Source: Hymenobacter sublimis
GTDB lineage: Bacteria; Bacteroidota; Bacteroidia; Cytophagales; Hymenobacteraceae
Length of the DNA: 64,000 nucleotides
Reading direction: 5' to 3'
Assembly: GCF_023101345.1 (NCBI RefSeq)
Contig: NZ_CP095848.1
Span: 4,180,001-4,244,000, forward strand
Each line of letters starts with the position of its first letter. The first letter of the stretch is position 1. The position numbers and the translations under genes are program-made. Positions 50,562 to 59,829 of the stretch are shown here, one piece after another. The notes beneath the pieces were generated by a model. It did no database searches. It was not told the origin of the DNA and saw only the letters and a program-made list of their open reading frames with translations.

Positions 50562-51857
50562 CTAATAATTCCAGGGGTACAGGTCGGGCGGGGTGTGCTC
50601 GTCTTGAGGGGTAGGTAGGGGGTGCAGGGCCCGGGTGTGGTCGAGGAACAGAAAGGCGTCGTAGCGGTCCGGGATGACGGAGGGCACGTAGTTGCCAAAC
50701 CGCTCAAACTCCGGCCGGTACACGACGCCAATGGCCCGATGACCGATGGACTTCTGCAAGGCCTCGTGGCCGCGCAGCTCCTGGGACAGTAGCAAAGCAT
50801 TTTCTCCTTGCAATTGCTGGTGAAGCAGGTTTTCCCAGGAGCCGCGAGTGCCTTCCGGTACGGTCATGCGCTCGGGGGTAGCACCCCACTTCTTACCCGC
50901 TATAACGGAGCCCTGGTAGGAGCCAAAGCCCACGGCAAACACCTGGTCGCGGCCGTACGCTTCGCGGGCAAGTTGCCCAACGTTTACCATGTCCTCCCGG
51001 CGCATGTCGGTGTAGCGCGCGTCGCCGATGTGGGTGTTGTGCTCCCAAATAATGGCTTTGCTATCAGGCCCGTGCAGGTCGAGCAGGCGGGTGAGGGTTT
51101 CCATCATGTGGGTGTCGCGCACGTTCCAGGAAGCGGAGCCGCCCTTAATCATGGCCCGGTAGTAGCGCTCGGCATTTACGGCTACCAAGGCGTTCTGCTC
51201 GGCGTTGAACTGCTGCTCCCGCGCCAGCAGGCCATCAGGATGCTCGGCGGCTACTTGCTTGCGCAGGGCCCGCAGCATTTCCGTCACTTCATCCTGGCAA
51301 TCATCCGAGACGAAGGCCACGGCGTGAGCGTACTCCTGGGGGTCGTCGCCGTAGGGCTCAAAGCACTGGAAAGCCTGGTGGGCAGCGTGCACGGCTCCAT
51401 CGCCCTGCTTTTCCACGTAGCGCAGAATTTCCTGCAGGGAATCCCAGAGGCTATACACATCCAGGCCGTAGAAGCCCACGCGCTGCTCCAGCGGCTGCTG
51501 GCGGTTGTGCTGGTGCAGCCACTCCACAAGGGCCGCAATTTCCCAGTTGCCCCACATCCAGGTGGGCCAGCGGTTAAACGTGCTCAGCAGCTGGGCGGCG
51601 CTGCCGTAGGTAGGCTCGTCTTGCTTAATGGCCGCGTTTACCTTGAAGCAGTCGGGCCAGTCGCCTTCCACGGCAATAAACTGGAAGCCTTTCTCCTGGA
51701 TTAGCCGCTTGGAAAGGGCCGTGCGCCAGGTGTAATACTCAGAGGTGCCGTGGGAGGCCTCGCCCAGCAAGACAATGCGGGCGTCGCCGATGGCATCCAA
51801 CAGCGGGTCTAGGTCGGGTGCCGAACGGAGCGGGTGGGTAGGCAAGGGAGTTTTCAT
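50562..51857 (-). CDS. erythromycin-esterase family protein
   Basis: 431 residues. Motifs GEASHGTSEYYTWR, VEGDWPD, and WEHNTHIGDARYTDM are those of the erythromycin-esterase (EreA/EreB) superfamily, whose active site uses His and Glu. Many chromosomal members do not confer macrolide resistance; their substrates are unknown. It is last in order after the small gene at 51949, separated by a hairpin. Confidence 0.88.
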   Translation of the reverse strand: MKTPLPTHPLRSAPDLDPLLDAIGDARIVLLGEASHGTSEYYTWRTALSKRLIQEKGFQFIAVEGDWPDCFKVNAAIKQDEPTYGSAAQLLSTFNRWPTWMWGNWEIAALVEWLHQHNRQQPLEQRVGFYGLDVYSLWDSLQEILRYVEKQGDGAVHAAHQAFQCFEPYGDDPQEYAHAVAFVSDDCQDEVTEMLRALRKQVAAEHPDGLLAREQQFNAEQNALVAVNAERYYRAMIKGGSASWNVRDTHMMETLTRLLDLHGPDSKAIIWEHNTHIGDARYTDMRREDMVNVGQLAREAYGRDQVFAVGFGSYQGSVIAGKKWGATPERMTVPEGTRGSWENLLHQQLQGENALLLSQELRGHEALQKSIGHRAIGVVYRPEFERFGNYVPSVIPDRYDAFLFLDHTRALHPLPTPQDEHTPPDLYPWNY

Positions 51858-51888
51858 AGCGTTGAGATTGGGTGGGGCAGAAACAGAA

Positions 51889-51920
51889 GAGTGCGCCGCA
51901 ACAGCAGTTGCGGCGCACTC
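51889..51920. terminator. strong hairpin between 51949 and 51857 genes
   Basis: GAGTGCGCCGCAAC and GTTGCGGCGCACTC pair exactly around AGCA; minus-strand T-rich tract follows. Confidence 0.7.
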
Positions 51921-51948
51921 CGGGAAGGAATAGGTAGGGTGGCAGTGC

Positions 51949-52287
51949 TTACTTGAAGCGCTTGCTCAAGTTTTTGCCCAAGTCTTCTACCTGCTTCAGA
52001 AACTCCAGGGCATCAGAGTCGCCGTAGGTACCGTAGGCCGAGGAAATCGTACCGCGCACACCGTCGGCGGTTTCCAGGGCGTAGAGAATGGACATATCAT
52101 CGGGGTTACTTTCCCCTTCGAAGCGGTAGAAGTCCACAATCGTTACGTCTTCCGGACCGTAGGTTTTCTTTTCGTCGCTCATGGCGTACAGGCGGCCATT
52201 TTGCACACTAAAATCAGCCGTAAAGCCTTCCTCGTTGAGTTTTCTTTCTACGTTAACGAGCGAGCGTTCTTCTTCTTTGTCTTGCAT
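51949..52287 (-). CDS. hypothetical acidic protein, 112 aa
   Basis: Not a family I recognise by name. 112 residues, soluble; core FSVQNGRLYAMSDEKKTYGPEDVTI and DDMSILYALETADGVRGTISSAYG. No signal or membrane segment. It could be a small regulatory protein; nothing in the neighbourhood assigns a function. Confidence 0.6.
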   Translation of the reverse strand: MQDKEEERSLVNVERKLNEEGFTADFSVQNGRLYAMSDEKKTYGPEDVTIVDFYRFEGESNPDDMSILYALETADGVRGTISSAYGTYGDSDALEFLKQVEDLGKNLSKRFK

Positions 52288-52352
52288 AATGAGGGGCGTT
52301 TATAAGCGGGGAAGGGGAAGGTTCCGGGGGTAGGCAGGGCCAGCAACGGAAA

Positions 52353-52388
52353 GCCCCCGTGCCGGCTATACGTAGCCAGCACGGGGGC
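52353..52388. terminator. GC-rich hairpin
   Basis: GCCCCCGTGC pairs with GCACGGGGGC, with GCT/AGC inside the loop, just downstream of the small Cys-rich gene on the minus strand. Confidence 0.6.
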
Positions 52389-52420
52389 AGGTTATATCCC
52401 GTAGCAAGAATATTGCGCCG

Positions 52421-52621
52421 CTAGCGGCCGGTGCCTTCGCGGGCGGCGGCCAGCTCAATGGTGCGCTGCAGCCGCTCAACATCAATCACGGAGCAGGCCC
52501 CGCCGCAGCCCTTGGCGCAGCCCGCCTGATCCTTGGAAAAGAAAGCTTGCCAGAAGATGCGCCCGACGTAGAACACAGCTCCGGCAAAGAGCAAAGCGAT
52601 GATGAGGTACTGTATCCACAT
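52421..52621 (-). CDS. small Cys-rich membrane protein (FeoB-associated type)
   Basis: 66 residues from the ATG at 52621. A single membrane helix (about 4-22, YLIIALLFAGAVFYVGRIFW) and CAKGCGGAC fit the FeoB-associated Cys-rich / P12 family, which can support ferrous-iron transport or cluster handling. No feoB is visible in the window. Longer start at 52732 is rejected because it lacks a plausible N-terminus. Confidence 0.8.
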   Translation of the reverse strand: MWIQYLIIALLFAGAVFYVGRIFWQAFFSKDQAGCAKGCGGACSVIDVERLQRTIELAAAREGTGR

Positions 52622-52710
52622 GATGGTCACAAAACTACGACGCGCCAGGAAAAGTTTGCGGCTGCATGTATATACAGGGGCGCCCCTACTACCTATGCTA
52701 TGGAGCCAAC

Positions 52711-52746
52711 AGCTAGTTCTCCTCCTTTCCAAGGAGGGAAACTAGC
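52711..52746. repeat. short palindrome, GCTAGTTTT-CCTCCTT family
   Basis: AGCTAGTTCTCCTCCTT pairs with AAGGAGGGAAACTAGCT around TCC. Second copy of the element at 22889-22934. Confidence 0.7.
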
Positions 52747-52763
52747 TATAACTGCTATACTTT

Positions 52764-53558
52764 TTACTTCCAGGTTTCCCGGATGGTGGCTTGCATTTCC
52801 TCGTGCACGTGGCCGTTACTGGCTACTACCTGGCGGCCAAAGAGCGGGTCGCCTTCTTCCAGGAAAGCCGTGACGCGGCCGCCGGCTTCGCGCACCAGCA
52901 GAATGCCCGCGGCTACATCGTAGGAGTTGAGGTTGAACTCGAAGAAGCCCTCGAAGCGGCCGGCGGCTACGTAGGCTAGGTCGGCGGCGGCAGACCCCAC
53001 GCGGCGCACCCCGTGGGAGCGTTGAATAAAGGCGCTCAGCAGCTGCAGATATTCGTTGAGGTGGGTGAAATCGGTGTAGGGGAAGCCGGTGGCAATCAGG
53101 GAGTTGTTCAGGTCCGGCACATCGGAAACGTGGATGGGCTCCTCATTGCAGAAGGCCCCGGCCCCCTTGGCAGCCCGGAAGCATTCGTCGCGCACTACCT
53201 CGTACACCACGCCCGCCACTAGCTCGCCGTGGTGAATCAGGCCCACGCTTACGCAGTACACTGGTAGGCCGTGCACGAAGTTGGTGGTGCCGTCCAGCGG
53301 GTCGATAATCCAGTTGTACTCTTCGGCCCGGTGGGCGCCCTCGGTACCCTCTTCCGTGATGAAGCCGGCTTCAGGCAGCACCTCGCGCAGCCCGGCCACG
53401 AGCAGCTTTTCGGTTTCCTTATCCACGTACGATACCAGGTCGTGTACGCCTTTGCTTTCGATGTGGCTCCGGTCAAAAGTGGCGGCCTCCTGACGAATAA
53501 ACTGGCCCGCGTGGCGCGTGACGGCCGCAAGCTGAAAGCTGAGTTGATTGTAATCCAT
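52764..53558 (-). CDS. inositol-monophosphatase family protein
   Basis: 264 residues from the ATG at 53558; the frame extends to 53855 but the added residues overlap the palindrome and lnt and are rejected. Metal motifs: FITEEGTEG, IDPLDGTTNFVHG (IDPxDGT signature), and NSYDVAAGILLVREAGG. Hydrolyses inositol-phosphate-like sugar phosphates; in bacteria it may also act in sulfur or NADP metabolism. Confidence 0.92.
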   Translation of the reverse strand: MDYNQLSFQLAAVTRHAGQFIRQEAATFDRSHIESKGVHDLVSYVDKETEKLLVAGLREVLPEAGFITEEGTEGAHRAEEYNWIIDPLDGTTNFVHGLPVYCVSVGLIHHGELVAGVVYEVVRDECFRAAKGAGAFCNEEPIHVSDVPDLNNSLIATGFPYTDFTHLNEYLQLLSAFIQRSHGVRRVGSAAADLAYVAAGRFEGFFEFNLNSYDVAAGILLVREAGGRVTAFLEEGDPLFGRQVVASNGHVHEEMQATIRETWK

Positions 53559-53588
53559 GAAACGAAGGTAGTATCCGCAGAAAAAGAG

Positions 53589-53682
53589 TGTCATCTGGAG
53601 CCTATGCGAAGGACCTCTACCACGGGCTGCCTCTGGGAAGTAGCACGGCGGCAGAGGTCCTTCGCGTAGGCTCCGGATGACA
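53589..53682. repeat. dispersed palindrome, GTCATC...AAGGACCT family
   Basis: TGTCATCTGGAGCCTATGCG...GGACCTCT pairs with AGAGGTCC...CGCGTAGGCTCCGGATGACA. Several mismatches. It separates the IMPase and lnt genes. Confidence 0.8.
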
Positions 53683-53689
53683 GACGATA

Positions 53690-55399
53690 TTAGGCGGTCA
53701 ATTGTTTTCGGCTCCTTACGGCCTGCACCACCGTTAGCACCAGCAGCAGCACGGCCAGCACCTGGCAGGTGGGGCCAATTAGCTCGCCGTGACGGACGTA
53801 AAAGGTTTGCTCGGTGTTCAGGTGCACAGTGGCGCGACTCACGGCCTGCTCCCACCAGCCCGTCCGCTGCGTGATTTCACCTTTCTGGTTGATGAAGGCC
53901 GAAATGCCGGTGTTGGCCGAACGGGCAATGTCGCGGCGGGTTTCAATGGCGCGCAGGGTGGCGTACTGCAAGTGCTGGTTGTGGCCCGGCGAGTCACTCC
54001 ACCAGCCGTCGTTGGTGATGATGCCGATCAGGGAAGCACCCTGCCGCACGTAGTCGCCCACAAAGTCGCCATACACTGACTCATAGCAGATTACGGGGGC
54101 TACGCTTAGGCCGGGAGTAGCCGTGCGGTACACGGTGCGCTCGGGCTGGGAGCCCAGGCCGCCGGCCGTACCGCCCAAGTCAATCACGAAGGCTGACAGC
54201 CACGACGGCACGCCCTCTACCCCCGGCACCAGCCTAGACTTATGGTAGAATTCGGCGGGGCCGGAGGCGCTGCCCAGGTGCAGGGAGGCGTTGAAGATGT
54301 CGTAGTAGCCCAGGTCGTCGCGGAAACGGGCAGTGGGGCTGGCCTTGCCTTTATCCGGACCGTATTGGCCCACGGTGGTCAGGCCGGTTACCAGCTCCAC
54401 GCCGGGGTGCTGGCTAAGCCACTGGCGCAGGCGCTGAATTTTGGGGTAGGTTTCAATTGCAGCCTCGAAGTAGGTTTCATCGAGGGAGGTTTCGGGCCAG
54501 AGCACGAGCTTGGTTTGCGGGGTCAGGTTCTGCTCGGTGAGGGTGAGCAGGCGCTGCAGCTGCAGGTCATGGGAAATGAAGTTAGCGCCGCCCTCAAACT
54601 TCTCATTGAAGGGGTCTACGTTGGGCTGAATCACCAACACTTCGGCCATGGGGCCTTTTTCCTGATACTGACTGGCAATGAGCTTGGATATTCCTATGGG
54701 TACCAGCGCAGCCAGCAGGGGTAGCACAAGCAGGCGCTGAAGCGGTACCCGCGCCAAGGGCACCGCGCCCGCTGCCGTGGAGGCTTGGTACTTCGTGATG
54801 GCAAAGAACACCAGCAAGTTCACCAGCCAAATCCAGATGGAACCGCCCAAAAAGCCGGTGTACTCGTACCACTGCACCCACTGGTTGGCCTGGGCAAAGC
54901 CATTGCCGAGGGTCAGCCAGGGCCAGGTCAGGAACCAATGCAGGTGGAGCTGCTCGAAGGCTATCCAGTAGATAGGTAGGGAGAGGTAGCCCAGCTTCGG
55001 GCCGAAGCGCTTCTTGGTGTGGTAGAAAGCCGTAAGGGGCAAGCTCATCAGCAGGGCGTTGCAGATAACGGCCGTAATGCCACCGGCCAAGGTGCTGTAA
55101 CTCACCCAGTACGTTGTGAACAGGTTCCAGAGCACTAGCAGCAGGTAGCTGTAGCGCCACACCTTCCAGCCGCTGGCCCCGCGCGCCGTAAGCAGCTGCT
55201 CCAGGCGCAGGTAGGGCACCCAGGCCACCAACAGTACCAGGGCCAGCGGGGCCGGGTGCACCGGCCAGCCCAGCCACAGCAGCGCCGCCCCCAACAAGGC
55301 CAGCAGGCTCGGCAGCCAGTAGCTCAGTCCCGCAACGGGTAGGGCAGGTGCCGCTGCGGGCGTGCCGCCGGCCACGGGATTCGATGATTTCGTTAGCAC
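53690..55399 (-). CDS. lnt: apolipoprotein N-acyltransferase
   Basis: Third step of lipoprotein maturation in the inner membrane. 569 residues from a GTG at 55399, 7 bases after the rsmI stop; several N-terminal membrane segments, then the nitrilase-like catalytic domain with LWPETSLDETYF (Glu), Lys region near SRLVPGVEG, and VICYESVYG (catalytic Cys). It would complete the acylation of the many lipoproteins seen in this window. Co-transcribed with rsmI. Confidence 0.93.
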   Translation of the reverse strand: MLTKSSNPVAGGTPAAAPALPVAGLSYWLPSLLALLGAALLWLGWPVHPAPLALVLLVAWVPYLRLEQLLTARGASGWKVWRYSYLLLVLWNLFTTYWVSYSTLAGGITAVICNALLMSLPLTAFYHTKKRFGPKLGYLSLPIYWIAFEQLHLHWFLTWPWLTLGNGFAQANQWVQWYEYTGFLGGSIWIWLVNLLVFFAITKYQASTAAGAVPLARVPLQRLLVLPLLAALVPIGISKLIASQYQEKGPMAEVLVIQPNVDPFNEKFEGGANFISHDLQLQRLLTLTEQNLTPQTKLVLWPETSLDETYFEAAIETYPKIQRLRQWLSQHPGVELVTGLTTVGQYGPDKGKASPTARFRDDLGYYDIFNASLHLGSASGPAEFYHKSRLVPGVEGVPSWLSAFVIDLGGTAGGLGSQPERTVYRTATPGLSVAPVICYESVYGDFVGDYVRQGASLIGIITNDGWWSDSPGHNQHLQYATLRAIETRRDIARSANTGISAFINQKGEITQRTGWWEQAVSRATVHLNTEQTFYVRHGELIGPTCQVLAVLLLVLTVVQAVRSRKQLTA

Positions 55400-55406
55400 T
55401 ATGATC

Positions 55407-56135
55407 TTATTGTTCGGTATAACGGTCTTCCTTGGTGCGTTCTTCCTTGTGGCCCTGCACTACTAGTACAATTTCTCCTTTGATGGCCGCGCGGGCCGCG
55501 AAATTGGCCGCCAGCTCGGCGAGCGGGGCCGTTACGGTTTCCTCAAACAGCTTGGTCAGTTCCCGGCTCACAGAAGCCTGGCGCTCAGGGCCCAGCACTT
55601 CGGCGAGTTGCTCCAGGGTTTTCACAATGCGGTGCGGCGACTCGTAGAAAATCATGGTGCGGGTTTCCTGAGCCAACTCCTTGAGGCGGGTCTGGCGGCC
55701 CTTCTTCACCGGCAAAAAGCCCTCGAAGGTGAACCGTTCCGCCCCAAACCCCGATTTCAGCAGGGCCGGCACCAGGGCCGTGGCACCGGGCAGGCACTCC
55801 ACTTTCAGGCCCCGAGCCAGGCACTCGCGCACCAACAAAAAGCCGGGGTCGGAAATTCCGGGCGTGCCGGCATCCGACACTAAGGCCATGGTCTCGCCCT
55901 TCTCCAGGCGTTCGAGCAGGCGCTGTACCTGCTGGTGCTCGTTGTGTAGGTGGTAGCTGAGCATGGGCTTTTTCAGGCCCAAGTGCTGCATGAGGCGGCC
56001 ACTGGTGCGGGTGTCTTCGGCCAGCACCGTATCTACCTCGTCCAGCACCCGGATGGCTCGCAGGGTAATATCCTCCAGGTTGCCGATGGGCGTGGGCACG
56101 AGGTACAGAAGCGTTTTTTCTTGGGGTTCAGCCAT
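55407..56135 (-). CDS. rsmI: 16S rRNA (cytidine-1402-2'-O)-methyltransferase
   Basis: 242 residues, SAM-dependent tetrapyrrole-methylase fold. LYLVPTPIGNLEDITLRA at the start, ALVSDAGTPGISDPGFLLV and SPHRIVKTL are family signatures. First gene of the rsmI-lnt unit. Confidence 0.95.
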   Translation of the reverse strand: MAEPQEKTLLYLVPTPIGNLEDITLRAIRVLDEVDTVLAEDTRTSGRLMQHLGLKKPMLSYHLHNEHQQVQRLLERLEKGETMALVSDAGTPGISDPGFLLVRECLARGLKVECLPGATALVPALLKSGFGAERFTFEGFLPVKKGRQTRLKELAQETRTMIFYESPHRIVKTLEQLAEVLGPERQASVSRELTKLFEETVTAPLAELAANFAARAAIKGEIVLVVQGHKEERTKEDRYTEQ

Positions 56136-56292
56136 AGCTCAAAGGTAGCAGGAGGTTGCCGGTTGGTAGTTGCCGGTTGCTAGTAGCGTGTTGAGGGCCC
56201 AACCACCTAGCCGCCGGCACGCCAGGCAGGACGCGGCAGGCACCCCGCTCTACTGCTGCATGATGCGTCATTCCTCACTCTTACTTCTTTCC

Positions 56293-56553
56293 CTACCCCT
56301 CCTGCGCCGTGCCACCGTACTCCGCGGCTAGCTGGTCGATGGCCTCGGCGAGTTTGCGGTCCTTTTCCGTTACCGTGTTGCCGGCGTCGTGGGTGCGCAG
56401 GCGGAAGCTCACGAGGTTGTACTCATTGCTCCACCACGGGTGGTGCTCCTGGTACTCCGCTTCCTCGGCCACGTCGCTCATAAAGCTGAAGGCCATCTTG
56501 AAATCCTGAAAGCGGAAGGTGCGCGTAAGGGCGTTGTCTTGTTCAGTCCACAT
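56293..56553 (-). CDS. pterin-4a-carbinolamine dehydratase family protein
   Basis: 86 residues from the ATG at 56553; the small size is normal. Signature EYQEHHPWWSNEYNLVSFRL, then TEKDRKLAEAID, matches PCD/DCoH. Recycles tetrahydrobiopterin for aromatic amino-acid hydroxylases, or is a moonlighting homologue; no hydroxylase is visible here. Confidence 0.88.
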   Translation of the reverse strand: MWTEQDNALTRTFRFQDFKMAFSFMSDVAEEAEYQEHHPWWSNEYNLVSFRLRTHDAGNTVTEKDRKLAEAIDQLAAEYGGTAQEG

Positions 56554-56670
56554 AAGCAAGGCAGGTAAAGGCGGTAGCGCAAGGTAGTCTTCACCCGCCG
56601 CAAATTGTCATTCAACGACTGACCGGCGTCAACTAGCCAGGCCAACCAGGCGGCTCCGGCCTTCACCCGT

Positions 56671-56678
56671 TACCTTTG
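56671..56678 (+). promoter_or_regulatory. candidate -7 box before the MFS gene
   Basis: TACCTTTG matches TAnnTTTG exactly, 153 bases before the MFS start codon. No TTTG at -33 distance. Confidence 0.35.
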
Positions 56679-56823
56679 GGGCATTGTAGGGCCGTGAACC
56701 ACTATACCGGGTGGGCCGGTAATCTTTTTGGCTTCTCGTTGGTTTAGAGCCCCAACCGCTTCCGAAACTCTGATTTTTTCTTGGACAGCTGCCTGTATTC
56801 GGTGGCCTGTCCTACCTATTCGC

Positions 56824-58050
56824 ATGAGTAAGCAACGTTACTTTTTTCTGATTCTGATCCTGGGCACTTTGTCGGCCCTGGGTCCTTTTTCCATCGACAT
56901 GTACCTGCCGGGCTTTCCGGCCATTGCCCAGGACCTGCACACCACGGTAGCCGAAGTATCCCTATCCTTGTCGAGCTTCTTTATTGGGGTTTCGGCGGGG
57001 CAGTTACTCTACGGGCCGCTGCTAGACCGTTTCGGGCGTAAGAAGCCGCTGTACGTGGGGCTGCTGCTTTACGTGTTGGCTTCGGTGGGGTGCTACCTGG
57101 CTCCTAGCATCGACAGCCTGATTGCCTTGCGCTTTGTGCAGGCCCTGGGCAGCTGCGCCGCCACGGTGGCGGCCGTGGCCATGGTGCGCGACTTATTTCC
57201 GGTGCAGGATGCGCCCAAGGTGTTTTCCCTGCTTACCCTGGTTATCAGCGTTTCGCCCATGCTGGCCCCTACCGTTGGGAGCTACATGATAGCCGCCTAC
57301 GGCTGGCAGTCGGTATTCCTGGTTTTGTTTGCCATGGGAGCCCTAATGCTGCTGGCCAGCATCTTCTGGCTACCCGAAAGCTACCAGCCCGACCCGACGT
57401 ACTCCCTACACCCCCGGCCCATTCTCACCACGTTCTGGTCGGTGCTGCGCGAGCCCCAGTTCTTTACCTACGCCCTTACCGGCGCCATGACGTTCGGTGG
57501 ACTTCTGGCTTACGTTTCGGGCTCCCCGCTGGTGTTCATGGACATTTTTGGAGCCAGCGAAAAGGTCTACGGCTGGATTTTCGCGCTGTTGTCGGTGGGC
57601 TTTATCGGCTCCAGCCAGGTGAACAGCTTGGTGCTGCGTTACTACCGCAGCGAGCAAATTGTGCTGGCGGCCATGATCTGCCAATCCGTTATTGGGCTGG
57701 TGTTTCTGCTGGGCACTAGCCTGGGCTGGTTCGGGATGGAAGCGACTGTAGTTATGCTGTTCCTGTTTTTGTGCTGCCTAGGTTTTGCCAACCCAAACGC
57801 GGCGGCGCTTTCCATTGCCCCGTTCTCCAAGAATGCCGGCAGCGCCGCCGCCCTGATGGGCGCCACCCAAATGGCCGTGGGAGCCCTGGCCTCTTTTGGG
57901 GTTAGCATGTTCAACACCCACACGGCCGTGCCCATGGTGGCCATCATGGCAGCTTCGGCCCTACTGGCCCTGCTGATTCAGGTGGTTGGCCGCCGGGTTA
58001 TCGGGCAGCCCGTAGCCGCCGCCGAAGATGCGGGGGTGCTGGTTCATTAA
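56824..58050 (+). CDS. MFS drug-resistance transporter (Bcr/CflA family)
   Basis: 408 residues with 12 membrane segments. Start MSKQRYFFLILILGTLSALGP at 56824 begins the family-typical N-terminus; the frame start at 56728 adds 32 unlikely residues. Motif A-like YGPLLDRFGRKKPLYVG and RFVQALGSCAATVAAVAMVRDLF (motif B) are clear. Bcr/CflA members are proton-coupled exporters of bicyclomycin, sulfonamide or amino-acid-like compounds. Confidence 0.93.
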   Translation: MSKQRYFFLILILGTLSALGPFSIDMYLPGFPAIAQDLHTTVAEVSLSLSSFFIGVSAGQLLYGPLLDRFGRKKPLYVGLLLYVLASVGCYLAPSIDSLIALRFVQALGSCAATVAAVAMVRDLFPVQDAPKVFSLLTLVISVSPMLAPTVGSYMIAAYGWQSVFLVLFAMGALMLLASIFWLPESYQPDPTYSLHPRPILTTFWSVLREPQFFTYALTGAMTFGGLLAYVSGSPLVFMDIFGASEKVYGWIFALLSVGFIGSSQVNSLVLRYYRSEQIVLAAMICQSVIGLVFLLGTSLGWFGMEATVVMLFLFLCCLGFANPNAAALSIAPFSKNAGSAAALMGATQMAVGALASFGVSMFNTHTAVPMVAIMAASALLALLIQVVGRRVIGQPVAAAEDAGVLVH

Positions 58051-58068
58051 AGCCCGAAACTCACTCAA

Positions 58069-58115
58069 AAACGACAACGCCCCCGCTGATTTGTGCAGCA
58101 GGGGCGTTGTCGTTT
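58069..58115. terminator. hairpin between convergent MFS and 58144 genes
   Basis: AAACGACAACGCCCC (58069-58083) pairs with GGGGCGTTGTCGTTT (58101-58115); A/T runs flank. Acts in both directions. Confidence 0.75.
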
Positions 58116-58143
58116 ACAGGGCTATGCGGTTAGCAAGCAGGCG

Positions 58144-58659
58144 CTAGTAGCGGTACTTCTTGCGCTTCTTGTCTTTGTCGCGGGTGATTAGTAAAATGGC
58201 ACCCGTTGTTACCAAGGCAATAGTGGCCATTTTGGTTACGAAAGCCGAGCGGTTGTGCTTCCACTCCACGGCGTAGCCTTTTTCGGCGAAAATGTTGGGC
58301 ACCTTGCCGTGGGCAAAGTCCTCAATGATGCCTTCTACCACATTCACACGGTCGGCGAGCAGCAGGGGCAGCCAGTGCCCGTAGTGCGATTCGCTGTACT
58401 TAAAGGCCATGCGCCGCAGGGCACCGCTCAGCCCCACTGGTGGTGCCGACTCGCCAAACACGGCCGACACGTTCGGGCGCTCAATGGACTTAAGCACTTC
58501 TACATCCACCGGTTGCGAGGAGGCCGGCCGGTGCTTGTGGTCGGGGTCCTGCGACACATTCATGCGCGGCACACGCAGGGGGTAAGTGGGGTCGTTTTCC
58601 GGATTTGCATCTATACCCCAGCCGGGTAGCTTCTTGGGGTCAATGGTGGTATTTTCCAT
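58144..58659 (-). CDS. hypothetical membrane-tailed protein, 171 aa
   Basis: 171 residues. No named domain. A soluble first part (VEVLKSIERPNVSAVFGESAPP), then a helical region (LSGALRRMAFKYSESHYGHWLPLLLADRVNVVEGI) and a single membrane segment near 147-160 (ATIALVTTGAILLI) followed by a Lys/Arg tail (RDKDKKRKKYRY). Probably inserted in the membrane by its tail. It begins 12 bases after the ADH stop. Confidence 0.7.
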   Translation of the reverse strand: MENTTIDPKKLPGWGIDANPENDPTYPLRVPRMNVSQDPDHKHRPASSQPVDVEVLKSIERPNVSAVFGESAPPVGLSGALRRMAFKYSESHYGHWLPLLLADRVNVVEGIIEDFAHGKVPNIFAEKGYAVEWKHNRSAFVTKMATIALVTTGAILLITRDKDKKRKKYRY

Positions 58660-58671
58660 GGTCAGTCGGCG

Positions 58672-59829
58672 TTAGATGTTAGCGGAGGGGAAAACCAGCA
58701 GCGGCTTGATGCAGTTGTCCAGCTTGGCGGAGAACATGCGGTAGCCATCGGCTACTTCTTCCAGCGGAATGCGGTGCGTAATGAGCTCCTTGGGCTTAAT
58801 GACGCCATTCTGCACGTGCTCAATCAGGCGGGGAAGCAGGCGCTTCACCGAGGCCTGGTTGGCCCGAATGGTAAGGCCTTTGTTGAGCACGTTGCCAATG
58901 GGCACCAGGTTATCCGTTGGGCCATACACACCCACAATGGAGATTACGCCGCCTTTTTTCACCGAGTTTATTGCCCAGTGCAGGGCCGTGGCGGAGCCCG
59001 CCTGCAGCAGCAGCTTACGACCCGTGATGGTCTGCATGGCGTTGCCGGCCGCCTCAGCGCCTACGGCATCAATCACGCAGTCGGCCCCCATGAAGTCCGT
59101 GGCTTTCTTGATGAATACCACCGGGTCGTCCATGTCCTTTTCGAAGTTGTACGCCTCGCAGTTAGCGTAGTTCTTGGCAAACTCCAGGCGGTAATCTTCT
59201 TTGTCGATGATGATGACCCGGCCCGCGCCAAAGAGCCAGCAGCAGCGCGCGGCCATAATGCCAACCGGTCCGGCCCCAAACACCACTACCGTATCACCGG
59301 GCTGAATACCAGCCATTTCGGCAGCTTGGTAGCCAGTGGGCACTACGTCCGTGAGCAGTACAGCATCATCGGGGTCCATGCCTTCCGGAATTACCGTGGG
59401 GCCCACATTGGCATAGGGTACGCGGGCGTATTCGGCCTGGCCGCCATTGTAGCCGCCGGCCGTGTGGGAGTAGCCAAAGATGCCGCCCACGGCGCTGGCC
59501 TGGGTGTTCGACTCATGGCAGTTGCCAAACATGCCTTGCTTGCAGAAGTGACACTCGCCGCAGGCTACGTTGAAGGGCACCAACACATGGTCACCCACTT
59601 TAATCTTGGTTACATCGGGGCCCACTTCCTCCACGATACCCGTGAATTCGTGCCCGAAGGTCGACCCAACCCGCGTGTCCGGTACGTTGCCGTTGTATAG
59701 GTGCAAATCAGAACCGCAAATGCAAGAGCGGGTAACCCGGACAATAGCATCCTGGGGATGCTTGATTTCGGGCATTGGTTTTTCAGTGGCGCGGACCCGT
59801 TTCGGGCCCCGGTAGTCCATTGCTAGCAT
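58672..59829 (-). CDS. zinc-dependent alcohol dehydrogenase (formaldehyde-dehydrogenase-like)
   Basis: 385 residues. Catalytic zinc motif CICGSDLHLYNG and GHEFTGIVEEVG; structural zinc C-x2-C-x2-C...C run CGECHFCKQGMFGNC; Rossmann motif VVVFGAGPVGIMAARCCWLFGA. It belongs to the MDR superfamily, near glutathione-independent formaldehyde dehydrogenases. Cofactor NAD(H). Operon with the gene at 58144. A palindrome at 59984 lies in the promoter region. Confidence 0.92.
   Translation of the reverse strand: MLAMDYRGPKRVRATEKPMPEIKHPQDAIVRVTRSCICGSDLHLYNGNVPDTRVGSTFGHEFTGIVEEVGPDVTKIKVGDHVLVPFNVACGECHFCKQGMFGNCHESNTQASAVGGIFGYSHTAGGYNGGQAEYARVPYANVGPTVIPEGMDPDDAVLLTDVVPTGYQAAEMAGIQPGDTVVVFGAGPVGIMAARCCWLFGAGRVIIIDKEDYRLEFAKNYANCEAYNFEKDMDDPVVFIKKATDFMGADCVIDAVGAEAAGNAMQTITGRKLLLQAGSATALHWAINSVKKGGVISIVGVYGPTDNLVPIGNVLNKGLTIRANQASVKRLLPRLIEHVQNGVIKPKELITHRIPLEEVADGYRMFSAKLDNCIKPLLVFPSANI

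Noticed and set aside
50808..51704. 298-residue plus-strand ORF
   Set aside because: Antisense to the erythromycin-esterase-like gene, whose motifs are intact.
53559..53855. N-terminal extension of the inositol monophosphatase
   Set aside because: It runs through a palindrome and into lnt and has no domain; ATG at 53558 fits the family.
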